Assembly (NCBI RefSeq): GCF_028858725.1
Contig: NC_084768.1
Span: 33,882,664-33,946,663 of the forward strand
Direction: 5' to 3'
Source of the DNA: Colius striatus
Taxonomy: Eukaryota; Chordata; Aves; Coliiformes; Coliidae
Length of the DNA stretch: 64,000 nucleotides
Shown: piece by piece, positions 25,096 through 42,300 of the stretch
Numbering within the stretch: position 1 is the stretch's first letter
How the letters are laid out: every line of letters begins with the position of its first letter
The notes under the pieces: generated by a model
Databases searched by the model: none
Seen by the model: only the letters and a program-made list of their open reading frames with translations
What the model was told of the DNA's origin: nothing
Made by a program: the position numbers and the translations under genes

Positions 25096-25539
25096 TGTTT
25101 CCTGTACTCATCTAGGCGCTTCGTAGTCCCGCTGACAGGCGCCTGACTGAGCTCTTCTGTGGCAGCATGGGCTCCGAGCTGTGCTCCTCGCACAATAAAC
25201 ATTCGCTGTCTTCCTGACATGGAATATTACTTTTATATTTGGATACGTAGTAATGCAAAATCACTTTTAAACGCAACGGATGTGCGAGTCACGTTTTTTC
25301 AGGAAAGTGCAACACGCCATTTTCAATCCCCTGAACTGTGTTGAAAAAAACCAAGAACCAGAGCTGGGGATGAGGGAAATAACGTGAAGGGAAAGGCGAC
25401 AGCAGCTGTCAGAAGTGCTGCCAGGCAGCAGTCCGTGGGGCTGTCACAAGCCTTCCGTGGAAATTAGCCTTAAAAGTGCCTTGTTCCATTATTAGAGAAC
25501 TTTCCTGCCCCTGGTCTTTCCCCCCTTCTCCTCATCCAC

Positions 25540-26240
25540 TTTGCATATTCCATTTTACATGTTTAAATAAAAAAGTCGATGTAAATGTCTTTTAAATTGA
25601 CACTATCACAAGACATTGGGGTCCCTATGAATAAGTTACTGCACTCTGACATTTGGAAGTCATCAAATGAGACAGTATAATGTCAGCTTGATATTTTTCA
25701 CACTATGAAAATATCAGCTTCATGTCAAAGATCTAAATTCCATCTTAATGTAATAAATTTTCTTGTATTCACAGACTAGTGAAAATGCTAAATATTTAAA
25801 TTTGAAATGAACTTCTACAGTTACAATCTGGCCTTCATATTCCATTATTATTAAACTGCAAGTCAAGTTCTTATTTCCCCTCCTCTTTTTTATAACGATT
25901 TCTTCAAGCACTGCAGCGTTTGACAGAGTAACATCAGCCATATTCATTCCTCCAAACGGATGCTTTCCATGTGGCAAATAAAAACCAAAATCTTGCTGTT
26001 TAGAGTCGGCCTATGTTAAACCAGCTCCAGCATCCTGTCATAAATCGAGATGCCACTGGTGATACTGGTATTTTACACTTCGCCTTGCCGGGCAAACAGA
26101 ACACGATGTTTCAGATGTAGGTAAGATTAATCTTGCCAGTGATATTTGCAAAGGTGGTGTCTTTTGCTTTCCACTCTGTAATTATGGCTGCTATCAATTA
26201 GGTGTTGCATTGACAGCTACTGGTGATTATATACAGAACT
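25540..26240. promoter_or_regulatory. Candidate conserved noncoding block upstream of RWDD3
   Basis: A low-repeat, A+T-rich stretch with dense motif-like words, including GATTAATCTTGCC near 26125, CTGTAATTATGGC near 26176 and ATCAATTAGG near 26195. A minus-strand frame of 85 codons (25977-25720) crosses it but matches nothing known and lacks clear splice sites. Regulatory function is inferred only. Confidence 0.25.
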
Positions 26241-29200
26241 GTGAGTTTGGACCCGTTTTCACTTAACCTCAGCAGTGAAAAAGAGAGGAGGAACAGACAG
26301 ACATTTGGAACATCCATCCACATCTCTTTGTCATTTTCATGCCAGCCACCCTGGCATCCCAGCTACCGCAACGGTACAGGTCCTAAAAGCATGTGCTCAA
26401 GAAGGTATTAAAGGACCACTGGGAAGAAAGAGGCTAAAAATCATGGCAGCTGCCCATTTTAGGGTCACAAGACAAACACTAATGAGGGAATGTAACCACA
26501 GCTGAGAGCGAAAGCCAACCTCACAGCAACACAAACCACATCCATCTTTGGGCACTGCAGTGCCTGTATTAGCTGCTGCTGCAACACCACTGACAGCCCT
26601 CATGCTGCCAGAATGGTGTTCTGACCAGCTAGAACTGTTTGTACCGGAGGTAAACAGCCCTGACTTTTCAGACACATGAGAAAGAAGCCATTACCTCTGC
26701 AGTAACAACTGGAAGTCTTACCACAAGGGTAGACGTGTTCCCAAAGGTGGCTTGTACAAAAATAGCAGAGAATGCAACATGAAAACCTGTAAAAAAATCA
26801 CTCCAAATAAGCTAAAAGGCAAGCGTTTAAGGAAAACAGGAGCAACAATCCCTGTAACTGTGAAAAGCTGTGATAGAACATGGAGCTGTTTCTCCTCAGT
26901 CTCCTCACGTGCAGCTGGTAGAAGCTGCCATCACCATCATTTTTGTCTCAAAGCACGTGTTTTTTAACAACAAATGTACGTTGGAAATTAAAGCTGCCCA
27001 AATTTGCATGGTTTGTTCTAAGGTTGAAGCCAACATCTTCATGCGGTTTTGCTCTTTTCCTTTTGGAAATGAGCTGATGAATTCTCGTTGATATATATTT
27101 TAAAAAGCCTTCTCTGATCCCAGAAAAAAATCAAATCAGAGGAAAAATCTTTTCTATTACTCTTCCTTTTAAGTAGTTTAGAAGCAAGTTTGTGGTGTAA
27201 CAGTGCTTTTTGAAGGCACTTGCATTTATCCTCCATGCCTCAAACTGCTCTCAGTGAATTCCCTAAGACACTTAATCTTCTGGCAGATGGAAACTCATTT
27301 TTAAAGTCTACTAATGATCAATTAAAGCACTAGCTATCTTCATAGACAGGAGGTTTATGGGGTCACAGTCTTCAGAAGCTGGAGGCAACAGCAGCAGCAC
27401 GTTAGAAAAACAGGTAAAACTTTCAGTAGTTACCACAAAACTGACAAAACACTGGAAAACAAAAATCACTACTTTAATGGGGACATTTCTGGGGCTGCAA
27501 TATGTTGAAAACAAGTGTGATGGCTCCTGTTTTACGAGAGGCCATGGTCCAAAGTGTACAAGGAGTAAGGACAAATGATGCAACTGTCACATTCATCAGT
27601 TTGAGATTCTTTCTCTAGGAGTCTGGGGATCCATTTCCTCTCGAAGGAAACGCACATGACAGTGACTAACCATCTAATGCAAACTAAAAAGGATGCTTTT
27701 CACAAAATGGCATTTCTAGGGTCACCACAGGCCCTGCTGACCGTTGTACAAAGCAAGGGAGAAGGATGCAACAGAACACATTCGCTTTCAGTGAGAGTGA
27801 AAATGCACGGAACTGCCCACCAAAAACCTGCCGAAAACCTGCACTACTGTGTATTTTGAAAAGAGAACAATATATCTGAAGATACTTGTGGGTAGGGAAG
27901 GAAGGGTGAGAGCCTGAAGACATCAGCACAGCTCACTGAGTAGCATGGTCTGCCCTCCAAGTAAGTTCAGCTGCTGTGGAACCTTACTGCATACATTTTG
28001 CTGCAGGTGTAAGCAAAGGGGGAACAAGGACTGAAGGGTCATTTAGTTTAGTAACTGCTGGGGACAGATCTCTCTAAAAAAGTAACAGTCATGGTTTGAA
28101 AGGGGCATTAGTACCCCTTATAAAAGTACATTATTGAAGTCTAACAGCCAGGCAGTGCTCCTTGGTTTCACCAGTTCCTTTTGCTCTCAGGTGCTGAGCT
28201 TACAGCAGCCTTTCATCACAATTCAAAAATGGCAATGCAGAACACTCAGCTTTGGCAGCAGCAAATAACCCTCAACAATGGACACAAACATCTTCTTACC
28301 AGCAACACAGCGTCTTTCTCCTGCAGCAAAGCAGGACAGAAATTCTGGCACTTAGGTGAAAAATTCTTGAAGGGCCCACAGCCAGGAGCAGTGGCACAGT
28401 GTGAAGGAGGAGGGAAGCTGTTCCCAGGGGAGAGGCAATAAATAAGCCATGAGTAACAGCAGAGCTGCTGCTCCCCTTTCCAAACCGCCCACTCGGACAG
28501 CGCAAGGGCACAGCGGCATGGGATGGCTGGGGGCAGCCCGGGAGGACAGGCCTCTGCACTGCTCCCTCTCTGCAGAGAAACGGGGGACTAGAGATACCTG
28601 AACACACAGCTGATTTTGAAAGGGGCCCTGTTTTGGTGACAGTGCCCAGTTTCCCCTCTGTGTCTGTGCACAAGGCTGACCTGGTTTGAGACGCTGGGCT
28701 CTGGACCAGGAACCTGATGCTGCTGCTGCAGGATTCCCTGAAAGGGCCTGATCAGGAGGATACTTCTTCACTTTCCTGAGCTTCATGAACTCTCCATATC
28801 CTTCTATACTTGGAAAGAAAGGACATAAAAGTATTTATTTGTGCATATAGACACATATTACCTTTAATCTAACCTAAACAACAGTTTTACAGTAAAAGCA
28901 TCAACTTCAACTGTTGTTTGTCAAGTTTACATTAGAATTCCAATCACTCTGACATCCATCTTCTGATGGATACTGCCAACTCCACAGGTAAAGTAACCCA
29001 AACCTCAAAGTGAAAACTCCCCGTTCACTTTGTTAAGACTTACTGCTCATGGAAATGTATTATTTTAATTTACAACTCCAGGACTGTTTAAAAGGAGAAA
29101 AGGAAGAAGATCCCTGCACTTCTCCCTTCGAAGTCCCAGACCCAGGATGAATCCACTTGTTGTCACGTGCTCTTATTCTGAGAGCCACTGCTCTGGTTGG

Positions 29201-31052
29201 CGAGCACTTAACTTTAGTCCTTGGGTTTTGGTCCTGTACTCACCTAAAGGAATGAGCAGTACGTATGTAAAGGTGTGGTTAGTTCCAACAGACACATCCA
29301 AGAGTCATCGCAGTCACTCTTACAGCTAAAAATATCATCACCAAATACCAAAGCTAGGAAAAGTATATTTATTTGATTCTCCTTTTTGTTTGATGTCAAA
29401 ATAGTACATTTAGTTAACAGCAGCAGAGAACAGTTGCGAGTCTGTGTGAGACGGGACACAAGGGCAGACAAAGGCGCGAAGGGACACGTCACACCCTTCC
29501 CCAGGCGCAGCAGCAGTTACAGCCTCCGTGACACTCTCAGCATCACGCTGCCAAAACCAACACAGCAAACTCCTTCTCTCGAGGCCTCTGAAGCACTACA
29601 CTCCACTCTGGTGTACTTTTTCCACACAGAATTCTGCCTGTATCAAGTCACCAAATCCACAAACCAACCAAATGACCCCCCTTCCCCCCCAGCAGCAGTG
29701 ACCCAGCCTCGCAGACAAGCTCACACACCTCTCACACAGCTCACCCATACATTGCCCACTCAGAGGGAGATTTCCCTTTTCCCTCTCCAAAGTATTTTTC
29801 ATTGATATACGTACAAACCACTAAAAAGGTGGAAAAAAGAATGAGGAAAGCAGAGGGGTAAGAGTGTGGGTTGCTCTTAGGACCCTGGACTCAAGGGCAA
29901 CATTTGTTAGCATGCACAACAGCTGCCTCTCTCTGCAGTGGGAACCATTTGTCTCTACTAGGACCTCAAAGCACGGAAGCTTCCCTCAATTTCTCCCAGA
30001 TGGGAAGTTACATCAAGGGGCTTTTCACTCAGGGTGAAAAATAAAGAAAAGAAACTAAAGCAGCTTCCACTGTCAGTTAAAAACAATCACCTTCAGAAAA
30101 CGAATGTACAGCTGGTTCCCAGTTCAGGTTGTGAAGTTTGACAAAGGAAGCCTCTCCCATTTGAGAAGCTACAGTGTGATATCCTCTCACTCCTTTGACT
30201 CCCAAGTGTTCTGCACGGAAGACTCCTTCTCAAGAGTAATACATGCTGAAAGGGAGGAAGAGTTTAAATTTAGGGGTAGGTGGCACCCAAAATTTACCAA
30301 GCCATGCAAGTTTAAAGCTATTACAGTGGAAGATTAAAAAAAAAGAGTTAAGTTTCCCTTATTAAACACAAACATTAACTAAATCTTGAAGCCACACAGC
30401 ACCGATATGTGTCACTCTACAAAACCCTCGTATCACTCATTTCCTGGCACTCTGGATACCCCTTAAGCCAAGTCAAGCACACATCTGCAACACACCTCAC
30501 CATAAACACTGTGCAGAGAGGCCAAACCCCCTGTGTGAGTCCATCTGCAGCAACAACCACGCTGGGGCACAGCGGATGCAGCCCAGGTGCGAAACACACA
30601 TGCACTGCCTGGCAGTGTCCTTACATAAGGCTTCATTCTCTCTGGAACATGTTACATGAAACACACTCAAGACATGAAAATACTACAAGGATACAGTTTT
30701 CTTACATCAGAAAACAAACCTTTTAAACACAAAAATAAATAGCCACGAAACACCAATTTTATCTCCTTACACAAACACTGCTTTATGAGTAACTGATGCA
30801 TTTCCCACCTCTAACAGACATTCTTCTGTCCAAAGACAGACTGCAGGCTAAGGCATGAGTATATTCTCCTTTCCAACTTCACATACGATTAAAAATACTC
30901 ATCCTACACTGAACAGCCTTTAACAGAATGAACTTGCCTGAAGCTTTCTGAGGAAGCAGGAATCTGAGCGGGCAGAGCGCCCACATGAAAACCAATACAG
31001 ACATACAGGCATGGCTAACAGAACATGCAGTTTGAAACTCTCCGGTCTTTCA

Positions 31053-31099
31053 CCCTTTACTCATCATTTACAGATCATCTGTAAATGATGAGTAAAGGG
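31053..31099. repeat. 47-bp palindrome: perfect 23-bp arms, 1-base centre
   Basis: The left arm 31053-31075 begins CCCTTTACTCATC. The right arm 31077-31099 is its exact reverse complement, ending GATGAGTAAAGGG, with a single C at 31076 between them. The flanking bases do not pair. It lies about 210 bp beyond the HCCS-like poly(A) signal. Confidence 0.97.
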
Positions 31100-31307
31100 C
31101 AATCCAATACTGTAGCTATGAGGTTTCCAGTTTTCACCAGTTAGGTAATACTCAAAACTCCAGTCAGAATCCAAAACCCAACCTATCTGGGTACAGCAGC
31201 AGAGCCATGAAATGACAAGGCATCCAGCTTATGCAGCTCTGTGGCAAAGTAAGAAAATGCTGCCCAGCTCTTGAGAAAATTAAGATGCATGTTTTTGCTG
31301 CTGTAAC

Positions 31308-31313
31308 TTTATT
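31308..31313 (-). terminator. HCCS: Poly(A) signal of the HCCS-like gene
   Basis: AATAAA on the minus strand about 190 bp after the stop codon, in the context GGAATAATAAAGTTACAG. The distance is typical for a short 3' untranslated region. Confidence 0.7.
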
Positions 31314-31500
31314 ATTCCACTCAAAGCACTATAAAGCATCACTGTACTTCACAGCAGTTTTCCCCATCCCCCCTTCCCACCCACAACCAACACTGGTGAC
31401 GATGAAACGTGACAGTTGTAGCACGCTTCTATTGCAAGTCCTAGTTTCAACTTATGCCAGGCGGGCAGCGGTTGCTTCCCAAGGCAGCCCGGAGGGGCAG

Positions 31501-35525
<4,025 letters not shown>

Positions 35526-35989
35526 GGCCCCGTTGGCCGCGCCGGTCCAACGGCGGTTCTGGAGCACGAGAAGCAAACGTCCGTAACGCGAGACGACACG
35601 GGTGACCTACCGAAGGGGACGCGAGCACAGTGACCCTGCTGCGCCGCAACCGCCTTCGGCAACAAACGGGCTTAACGCCACACGCCAGGTTAAAAGCGGG
35701 CTTCAGGAACAACCGTCCGGCCTCAACAACCCCGCAGCGCCGGGCCCGGACGCGCTGGGACTCCCCAGGGGACGCACCGCGGCCCGCAGCCGCTTCCCGC
35801 CGCCCTCCCCCGCACAGCCCCGCCACACCGTTACACACCCGTGACCGGCCCCTCGCACGGCGACCGCGGGCAAGGTCACGCCCGCCCCCTGCGCTCTGCC
35901 GGACCGGCCTCAGCGCCCGCCTCCCGCCGCCTCCGCGCCTCGGCCCGGCCCCGAGCGCAGCGCGACCCCGCGCACAGGCCTCGCGAGAG

Positions 35990-36150
35990 CGCGGCGCCAC
36001 CGCCCCGCCCCGCCGCCCCCCGCCGTCCCGCGCCACCGCCCCGCCCCGCCCCGCCGCCCGGCCGCCCCGCCCCGCGGCGCCACCGCCCCGCCCCGCGCCA
36101 CCGCCCCGCCCAGCGCCCCGCCCCGCGCCACCGCCCCGGGGCGGGGTCGC
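35990..36150. repeat. G+C-rich array of CCGCCCC (Sp1-type) units
   Basis: Irregular tandem CCGCCCCGCC/CGCCACCGCCCC words repeat through the interval. Each contributes a GC-box on the minus strand. It lies upstream of the HCCS-like first exon and may be both a promoter element and an unstable repeat. Confidence 0.75.
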
Positions 36151-36399
36151 GTCGGTCCCGCCCTGGGACACGCCCCCTCGGAAAAGGCCACGCCCCCTCG
36201 CGCGGGGCGGGAGCGCGCGGGCGCTGCGGGGCTCGGGTTCGCCCCCCGCGCCGGGTAACAACACAACCGCCCCCGCGCCGCGGCAGCGGGAGCCACGTGT
36301 GCTCCTGCACTCGCGGAATGCGCCACCAGCACCTCTCACGTACCGACGTGGATCCTTTCCCGTGTTAAACTGGGGCGGAGCCTGAGGAAGCTCCTGAAG

Positions 36400-39300
36400 A
36401 AAGCTGTTAAATATCAACCCGTCGAGAAAAGTATCACAGCTCTCGGAAAAATGCCTTACTGCAACGCCACAAGTGCCGTTCGGGGCTGAGAGGCTGCACG
36501 TAGCTGCGGTTTGATGACTCAGAACACGGAGCTCATCTCCCACCAGCGCCAGGCAGGCGCTGCCGCCCCATCGCATCCCGTCAGGGGGCAGCTCCAGCTC
36601 GGCTGCGACAGCCAGTGCCAACCCTGCAGGACCGCTCAGCGTTCATCCCATAACGGGCACTCTGCACAGGCTGGCAGGTGCAAGAGGCACGTAGGGAGAC
36701 ACAAGACAAACGTTCATCATAAATCATTAAAAAATTACAAGTGATAAAAAAAATCTTCTTCTTTTTTTGAAACATACTGTTTCACTGGAGCAATTAAGAA
36801 TAAAATTAAGAATAAAATAAAAGCGGGAAGGAATGTAACCTTCTCGTGGCCCAGTTATTAGATGAACGTGGGATGAAGAAACCCCAAACCTGGAAGAGGG
36901 GTTTCTTGCACTCTGTGTACGTATTTTGGTGCAAAGAAAGAAACAAGCAATTCTCCCACATTTCTTTTGAAAAAGTTCAGAAAGATGAATCCAGACAAAG
37001 TCTCATTGACACCGAAGCAGCTTTAACAAGCACTATTTCAAACTACATAACTACCTGCATTTAACAACTTGTTCTGGACATTCCTATCGAGTGCTTTTAA
37101 GGACACACTCATGTACCCCCTTTCAAAACAGAACCCTCCTCATTAAGGACGTTGCCATTCAGTGTGAACACGAAATAAGAATACAAGTATAAAGAAGTAT
37201 CAGATAGTCACTCATTTTTCCCCTTTTAGAGTTTCATTATGTAAGAAGAAATCGTTTCCTACCCCTTCTGCACACAGGACCTATCAGCACAGCACAGCGA
37301 GAAGCTGAGTTAGGAGAGCAGCCCCATGTCCATAACCCAGTCTCTATGGTATGCCTCAGGAATACATGAGGCTCATCCCAGCACTGGCCGAGTCTCAGGC
37401 ATCTTTGGCTTTGCTGCAGCCACTAAGGCTGCATTCACAGTAACAACTGTGTGAGCAGCACTAAAGACAAATCATTTTAGTCATCACTTACTGCACTTGA
37501 CAATGCAGTTAAATCACAAGAGTCTCCTGGAGACCATCTGACATCTCTGCTTCCAAATATTTCAGTCAGTGGCAGAACAGCTCCAAGGTAAAACCCACTT
37601 TCTCTCTCTGATGTTCTCAAACAAGGAATTGGTTCTACGGCCTCCTCTCAAAGCACATTATGCTGCTGATGCCAGGATGCTGTCTGCCTGCTTTCCACCA
37701 CCACTCTCCACTGGAGGCAATAACTGCACTGCTGATTGGTCATTTTAAGTAGCTTTCACCAGCTACAAGATAAGCCAAGTAGCAAGCATTTTTTTCCTCA
37801 ATGTGAACTATTACAAAGAACACCAAGGTCACAATCACAACAAAGTACACAATCTTCTCTTGGGTGCACCACAAGCTGAGCTCCAGAAAAGCACAGCAAA
37901 ACAGAAAGATCCTCCCAACAGCGGTCCACCATCTAAAATATGGCAGATATTTCATCTCCATGGTGGATAAACACTATCTGAAGCAGCCATAGCACAGAAT
38001 TATCACACCAGTACAAGTACAGAAAACAAAGTTTTCAGCAAGAACACAAAGAGTCGTTAAAAAAACCCCACAAACCCAAAATGGATAAAACAAAGAGCAA
38101 CTTTGCACCAGAATACAAAAAGAAATGGATATTCAAAATACTGTCTATATCCTGGTATGTTTCTCACGTTTTAAGGCAGATTTGTTGAATTTGTCAGGTT
38201 CAGAATGGCTTGCTGGAAGACATCCCTTCTCCCAGACACGCTTAGCCCCTCCTCTCCACCATTCAGCGTTACAGGCCGCCAGTGCCAACACGACAGCCTC
38301 ACACCGAGCCAGCACTGTCCTTCCTCAAGCAGTCGGAAATCTGACCTATATAGCATCTGACCCCAAATAACATTTCCAGACATTCCCAGTCACATCCAAA
38401 CAGACCAACAAGTTAATGAGTAGCTTTCCACCCTAACAGTGTAAAATTAGCACCTCGAGAATATCGCTTACAAATGGAACTAAACACCTCTTAAAAGGTG
38501 AGAGGAAAAAGTCAAATCCACCGGAGTGATTTGTGTTTTCCTCTAGTAATTAACCATTGCATAATAAAAACCACTCAAAGACACAAGCAATTTGTGCGCT
38601 GGAAAGCCGGTGGTTGAGATCTAAAACGGCAGCAGCAGCAACTTTCTCTCAGGACGCTCAGAAACCCCCCGGGTTCCACGGCACAGTCCGTGTGTCCCAG
38701 GTGTGTGCTCACTGCACAACGGGACCTGGGGGCCGCCAAGCTAAGGAAGTGAATTGCCCGTCTCAGTATTCAGTGAGGGCCCATGTAGTGCATCCCATTC
38801 CATGCAGCCCATGACCAGGGGTGCTCTTTATCCCTCCAGCCTCCAGACAACCGTCCAGCTTCTGTCCTGCAGCACGTGCTGTTAGAAAACAGTGCGACGC
38901 AACTATATCATCCGACAGACGTTTTTCCTCAGTGCACAAAACGTACAGTGTGCTTTACATTCCTGCCCCAGTGATGGAACTTGAGCCTTTAAAAGTCCAA
39001 CCACCTGATCCATGGTGGGGGCTTAGAGATACAGCATGGAATTTCAAGATGCCTTTTTTCCACACTGAGGCCGCAGAGAAGTGCTGCTTCGTGATACATT
39101 CAGTATAGGTACACATCAAGAAAGAAACTCACAAAATAAGCAGCTGTGTTCCTGTCCTTTATTATGAAGTACTGATACCTTGCATACAACATGCAATTTA
39201 TTGCTCATTGACATTATTGCATATATCAAAGGGAAAACAATAACCAGCCAATCTCATTTGATGCAAGCTCCTAAACTGTCCGAACAAAGTGTGGAAATGC

Positions 39301-42300
39301 TTTACAACATCAATGAAGAGCAAACAAATAATGCAGGTTCTTTTTATTAATGAAAAGGCAATTTACACCCAGAACACTCAACCATTTGCCGTACTAGGGC
39401 TGATTACTTTCATCACCCATCTGCAGAACCGTTACATTGCGCGTTACGTCCTTGTGCTGTGGTAAGGATTGCCACCACAATCAGGCCACATCACTAGTTG
39501 ACTTCAATAACGCGCCCCTGACCCTTTGTGACAGTGTTAGTGTTTACTGGAAACCAGGATTGTCAAGATTTACCAGAGATCAGTCTAGCACAATTTACAG
39601 TTTTCATCCTTGCTTTTCACCTAAGTTGGATACATTTATCAAGCTGCTTCTCAGACAGATTATAGAACACTTCTGAATCACAGGCTCCACTACTGTCACC
39701 TAACGTGTAACTCTTCTGTTCCACACAGGATCCGTACTTTGCTTTTGTATCGGTGAGCTGCGCTCACATGTTAGAGTGTTCTACATACACAGGCATCTGT
39801 CAATATAACAAAAACACTGCTTGACATGTGCAGGCCAGAAAGAAATCCAGGGTGTGTGGATGTGTGCATACTAAGTGTGCAAAGTGCGCAGCTGAGCTCA
39901 TGATTAGCCCTTTTCCTCCTTTCCCCTATCACATGGGATCGATTTCTCTTGTGAAACTCAAGTTACAATGAACAAAACCAATACATGCTGCACTGCATCC
40001 AAAAATGTTATGTTCTGTACTGCAGCTCACTGTTAACACTTAAATGTTGGTTTCAAACCCAGCCAATATTTAAGAACATGGAAATGGGGAACCTCAGAAG
40101 CCAATTGCCATGCAGCACATTCCACTGGGTGCAGGTTCTCTCCCACTTAAATATTTATAGGCTCATAAAAGCACGTCCTGTCCACAAGACAAGTACAATG
40201 TTTGACATCCCACACATAGATTAAAAATAAAGATATGCTACAGAATATTTTATTTGCTTTTACATTTTCCATTTCAGTGAGTGGAAAGTTATAAATAGCA
40301 AACTGAATCATTATATGGTTGATACCAAGTCATGCTGAGCTCTTCAAAATTCACTCTCTCAGACACCTCCTTTAGGTTACAACCAGATTAAAAATTTATA
40401 TACATGGTTATAATCAGATGCCCTCTCAGTGCAGGACATCACACAATGAAATCCAGCTCAGAAGAAACTCTGCCAAAGCATTTCTTATACCAAACAATCC
40501 AATTCCTTCTTCCTAGCTACCTTCCATCCGTTATTGAGCTATAAAGTGCTTGGTTCCTATAAATAGAGCAAGAATGTGCAAGGAGGTAGCTAGTAGAGTT
40601 TCACAAGGGATGGGAAACCTCACCAAGTGTTACCACTAACAGCACACCTTTCATCTTCTGTACCAACTTTAACGTTGTTCTCAGAAAACGCCAAGACCTT
40701 TCCAACAAATAAATTGTACCTGGGTTTGGATGGACGTTCAAGTTCATCAATATTGATCAGTAGCTAGTTCCATCCGACTGCTGTCAGGATCTCAGCAGTT
40801 TAACACCGCCCTTCCTACAGCTGTCAAACATAATCCACAGCTGGAGAAACTCCACCAGGAACAAATCCTTCCTTGTAGCCAGATAATGTTGCACAGTAGG
40901 CTATTAAAAATACGAGAGGGCTGCTCATGTTTTTCAAAGTCTTCTATATTTGTGTTTTTTCCATCTGAAAATTCCAGTCCCTTCCCGTGTGCTTTATTGA
41001 TGGCTTTCACCAGCAGTCAACACCGTACCAGGCCCTATGCTGAAGTCAGCGTCAAGCAGCACTTTTGTTTCTCCTCCAAATGGCTCAGCAGAAGCATCCC
41101 AAAGCAGTTGTACAAACTTCTCTATCAAATGACCTTTGACAGAGAGCTTGTAGGTACATATACTGAAACACACACAAGCGTGTAAGAAAAAGCTTTCTTC
41201 TTACAGCAATCAACACCTGGTAACCCATTTTACACAGCTTAAAGTTTCATTTTCCACTGTGAACACAGATACAGAAATACCTGAACATTTCTGATACGAA
41301 TCAGCCTGCTGATGTCCCAGCCACAGCAGTAGGAAGATGTCTGGACCTCTGTCCTTGTGTTCTTAAGGTCTCCTCCACCTCTCCCCTTAATACCTGCTTG
41401 AATGCATCTGCTCACTTTACTGTTAGGGTAACATTAGTTCTGCAGCATGAGTAATCTCCCCCCCTAATTTTCTCAGGACGGATGGAAGTCATCCCCTTCC
41501 AGACACTGCAATTAATTTCATTTTTAATAAATTTTAATACAAAATTTGGAATTGGTAAGAATTTCCATATAAAGTCAGCTCCCCTCTTTTTCCTGTGCAT
41601 AAGATGCTTTTCATTGTTCAATGGAGTCTATTGTTTAAGCAACTGTGTTACTCAACTATGGAGCTTGCTCCAGACAGCATGTATTTATAGAGGCAGAGTA
41701 GGCTTCAGAGATGTAGTTCTCCCCACGGGAGAAGGCGCACCGACAGCCCACCCAGCATCCCTGCAGCACCTCACCAAAGCCCCTGCAACGCTCACCGAGA
41801 CCTGAAGTGCATTTCCCCTCTGCACGTACTGTATCCACAAAATCAACTACAGAAGCACAATTTGCCCTACTGTTACCTGTGCAGTAGTTCTGAAAGTGCT
41901 ATTTACTCATCTTTTGATGAAAAAGTGCAGCCATACGAGAAGAGAAGCTTGCCTTTCCTGCGTACAGCCTCACTGGTACACACAGACCCTCCCGTGGCCA
42001 TCGTAAAAGCAGTAAAACAAGGTATCTGACCATCTTTTTACAAGACTAGCCCCTTCCATTTGATACGTCCATGGCAAAGACACCTGGTGACATACTCAAG
42101 GTCTGCTTTTACATTAGACAGTGTGTCTGTTAAAAATAGAAGTTTTAAGCCACTAATGAGATAACATTTTACATTCTAAAGGTAGCATTTATCATCATGC
42201 TACTTATCATGCATTTACTTTTTGCACAAAAAAAAAGCAGACACAAGCTTGCAACACTAATTCCCATCAATATTTTGCGATGGTGTTTAAATCAATAAAG

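Larger units (their letters stand above)
25096..31300. other. Intergenic region between HCCS-like and RWDD3
   Basis: No confirmed exon. It holds an A+T-rich, possibly conserved block at about 25540-26240, one weak candidate exon on the minus strand (28803-28598), and a long perfect-arm palindrome at 31053-31099. The remainder is unremarkable mixed-composition sequence. Confidence 0.5.

Noticed and set aside
37740-37961. Hydrophobic 73-codon minus-strand frame
   Set aside because: T-rich sequence translates to Phe/Val/Ile by composition; no splice sites or homology seen.
40792-41010. 72-codon frame considered as a retrotransposon remnant
   Set aside because: No reverse transcriptase or CR1 tail motif could be identified.
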